64,000 nt of DNA from Clostridiales bacterium (GTDB lineage Bacteria > Bacillota > Clostridia > Lachnospirales > Lachnospiraceae), in assembly GCA_018365455.1 (NCBI GenBank), contig JAGZJZ010000029.1:1-64000 (forward strand), in the 5' to 3' direction. Under the pieces are notes generated by a model. It searched no databases. It was not told the origin of the DNA and worked only from the letters and a program-made list of their open reading frames with translations. How positions within the stretch are numbered: the first letter of the stretch is position 1; each line of letters opens with the position of its first letter. Positions 63,316 through 64,000 of the stretch are shown piece by piece. Made by a program: the position numbers and the translations under genes.

Positions 63316-64000
63316 ATGAAAAACAAAATGTTGAAAAAGATTTTGGCAGTAGTGACCGCAGCTGCTGTGGCGGCGACACCCATGTCAGGCACTGCATTCG
63401 CCAGTGAAAATGTCACGGTAATGTCAGAGGCAGAGCAGCAGGATCGTGAACCGGTTAAGGGAGCATCTGTGGAAGAAACTATGGAAACGGAAGCTCACGT
63501 TCTGAACAATACGGAGGAGCCGGAACAGTCAGAAGCGGCCATTCAGGAGGATAATGTACAGGATGCAGAGAAAGAAATGATGGAGCAGTCCGACAACTTG
63601 AAGCAGTCTGGAAATCTGTTACAGTCCGCAGATGATCAAACGGCCGGTGAAATTTCTTCTACCTCAATTTGTACCTATGATTTTAAAGATTATAAGCTGT
63701 CTAATGATGGAAAAGCTCTTGAATGCGAAGATCAGAAACTCATTCTGGAAACAGTAGGAAGCGGAAAGAAACCATCGTTGGTAAATGACGTGTACCGGGG
63801 TCAGGTGCTTCAATTAAATGAGGCAGACTATAATAATCGGGGATATGCACTTCTTCCTGGAAATCCATTTGCAGGGAGGGATATAAAAAACGGTCTGACC
63901 CTTAATTTCTGGACGAAGACCACAGGAAAAGCAGGCGGGGACCGATGTCTCATAGATTTCGAAGTGGCGCCCTCTACCGGAAAAAGAGCAGGAACCTTTG
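63316..64000 (+). CDS. Secreted LamG-like protein, 5' part only
   Basis: The frame is open to the end of the window, about 228 residues. A signal peptide (KMLKKILAVVTAAAVAATPMSG, cleaved near SGTAFA) is followed by an acidic, Gln/Glu-rich spacer of ~75 residues. A LamG/concanavalin-like domain then begins (TSICTYDFKDYKLSNDGK through NGLTLNFWTKTTGKAGGDR), like those of the upstream giant protein. Start at 63316 is behind AAAAAGGAGGATAAGG. It follows the GH43 protein by 139 bp and may be in the same message. The C-terminal catalytic part, if any, is outside the window. Confidence 0.85.
   Translation, partial: MKNKMLKKILAVVTAAAVAATPMSGTAFASENVTVMSEAEQQDREPVKGASVEETMETEAHVLNNTEEPEQSEAAIQEDNVQDAEKEMMEQSDNLKQSGNLLQSADDQTAGEISSTSICTYDFKDYKLSNDGKALECEDQKLILETVGSGKKPSLVNDVYRGQVLQLNEADYNNRGYALLPGNPFAGRDIKNGLTLNFWTKTTGKAGGDRCLIDFEVAPSTGKRAGTF

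Overview
The window looks like the chromosome of a gut-type Firmicute of the family Lachnospiraceae. The base composition is moderate, and the genes have strong AGGAGG-type ribosome binding sites. Family-typical features include YesM/YesN two-component pairs, a lacto-N-biose phosphorylase locus, BMP-type nucleoside uptake, a single-aptamer glycine riboswitch, and very large secreted LamG/GH43 proteins. No tRNA, rRNA, transposase, prophage or CRISPR array was seen. The genus is not resolved.

Layout. 1-5.3 kb holds the end of a sugar-binding protein, a diguanylate cyclase, a metallo-beta-lactamase-fold hydrolase, and an AraC regulator divergent from a uroporphyrinogen-decarboxylase-like protein. 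5.4-11.1 kb is a compact RiPP (ribosomally made, modified peptide) cluster: M16-type peptidase, ABC exporter, radical SAM/SPASM maturase, and a 65-residue precursor with two CxCxC clusters, followed by a lipoprotein. 11.2-14.7 kb is an agr-type quorum-sensing locus. A small AgrD peptide gene overlaps agrB, and these are divergent from genes for an XRE regulator, a LytTR response regulator and a GHKL kinase. 14.9-25.1 kb holds a serine beta-lactamase-like hydrolase, then a probable galacto-N-biose/lacto-N-biose operon: binding protein, two permeases, YesN, YesM and GH112 phosphorylase.

25.2-34.8 kb is mixed: an HPr-like protein, a GGDEF protein next to a DISM-type kinase and a SARP-like response regulator, a small XRE/membrane pair, a YbaK deacylase, and a dipeptide epimerase with an amino-acid symporter. 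35.2-44.0 kb is one long nucleoside salvage operon covering phosphopentomutase, cytidine deaminase, a four-part ABC transporter, deoxyribose-phosphate aldolase, a Crp/Fnr regulator and uridine phosphorylase. It ends in a strong terminator. 44.1-48.8 kb holds a membrane protein, a glycine-riboswitch-controlled symporter, and glutamine synthetase with an ANTAR antiterminator. The glutamine synthetase leader has a promoter, a hexaloop hairpin and a terminator. 48.8-55.2 kb holds an ABC ATPase, an FtsX permease with a very long coiled coil, and an RNA methyltransferase. 55.4-64.0 kb holds a 2580-residue secreted protein with two GH43-like and six LamG-like modules, and the start of another secreted LamG-like protein.

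The window therefore combines host-glycan and nucleoside scavenging with peptide signalling and a modified-peptide system. The parts most likely to be undescribed are the RiPP cluster with its duplicated CxCxC precursor, the neighbouring agr locus with its XRE gene and glycine-rich predicted autoinducer ring, and the ANTAR-type glnA leader.
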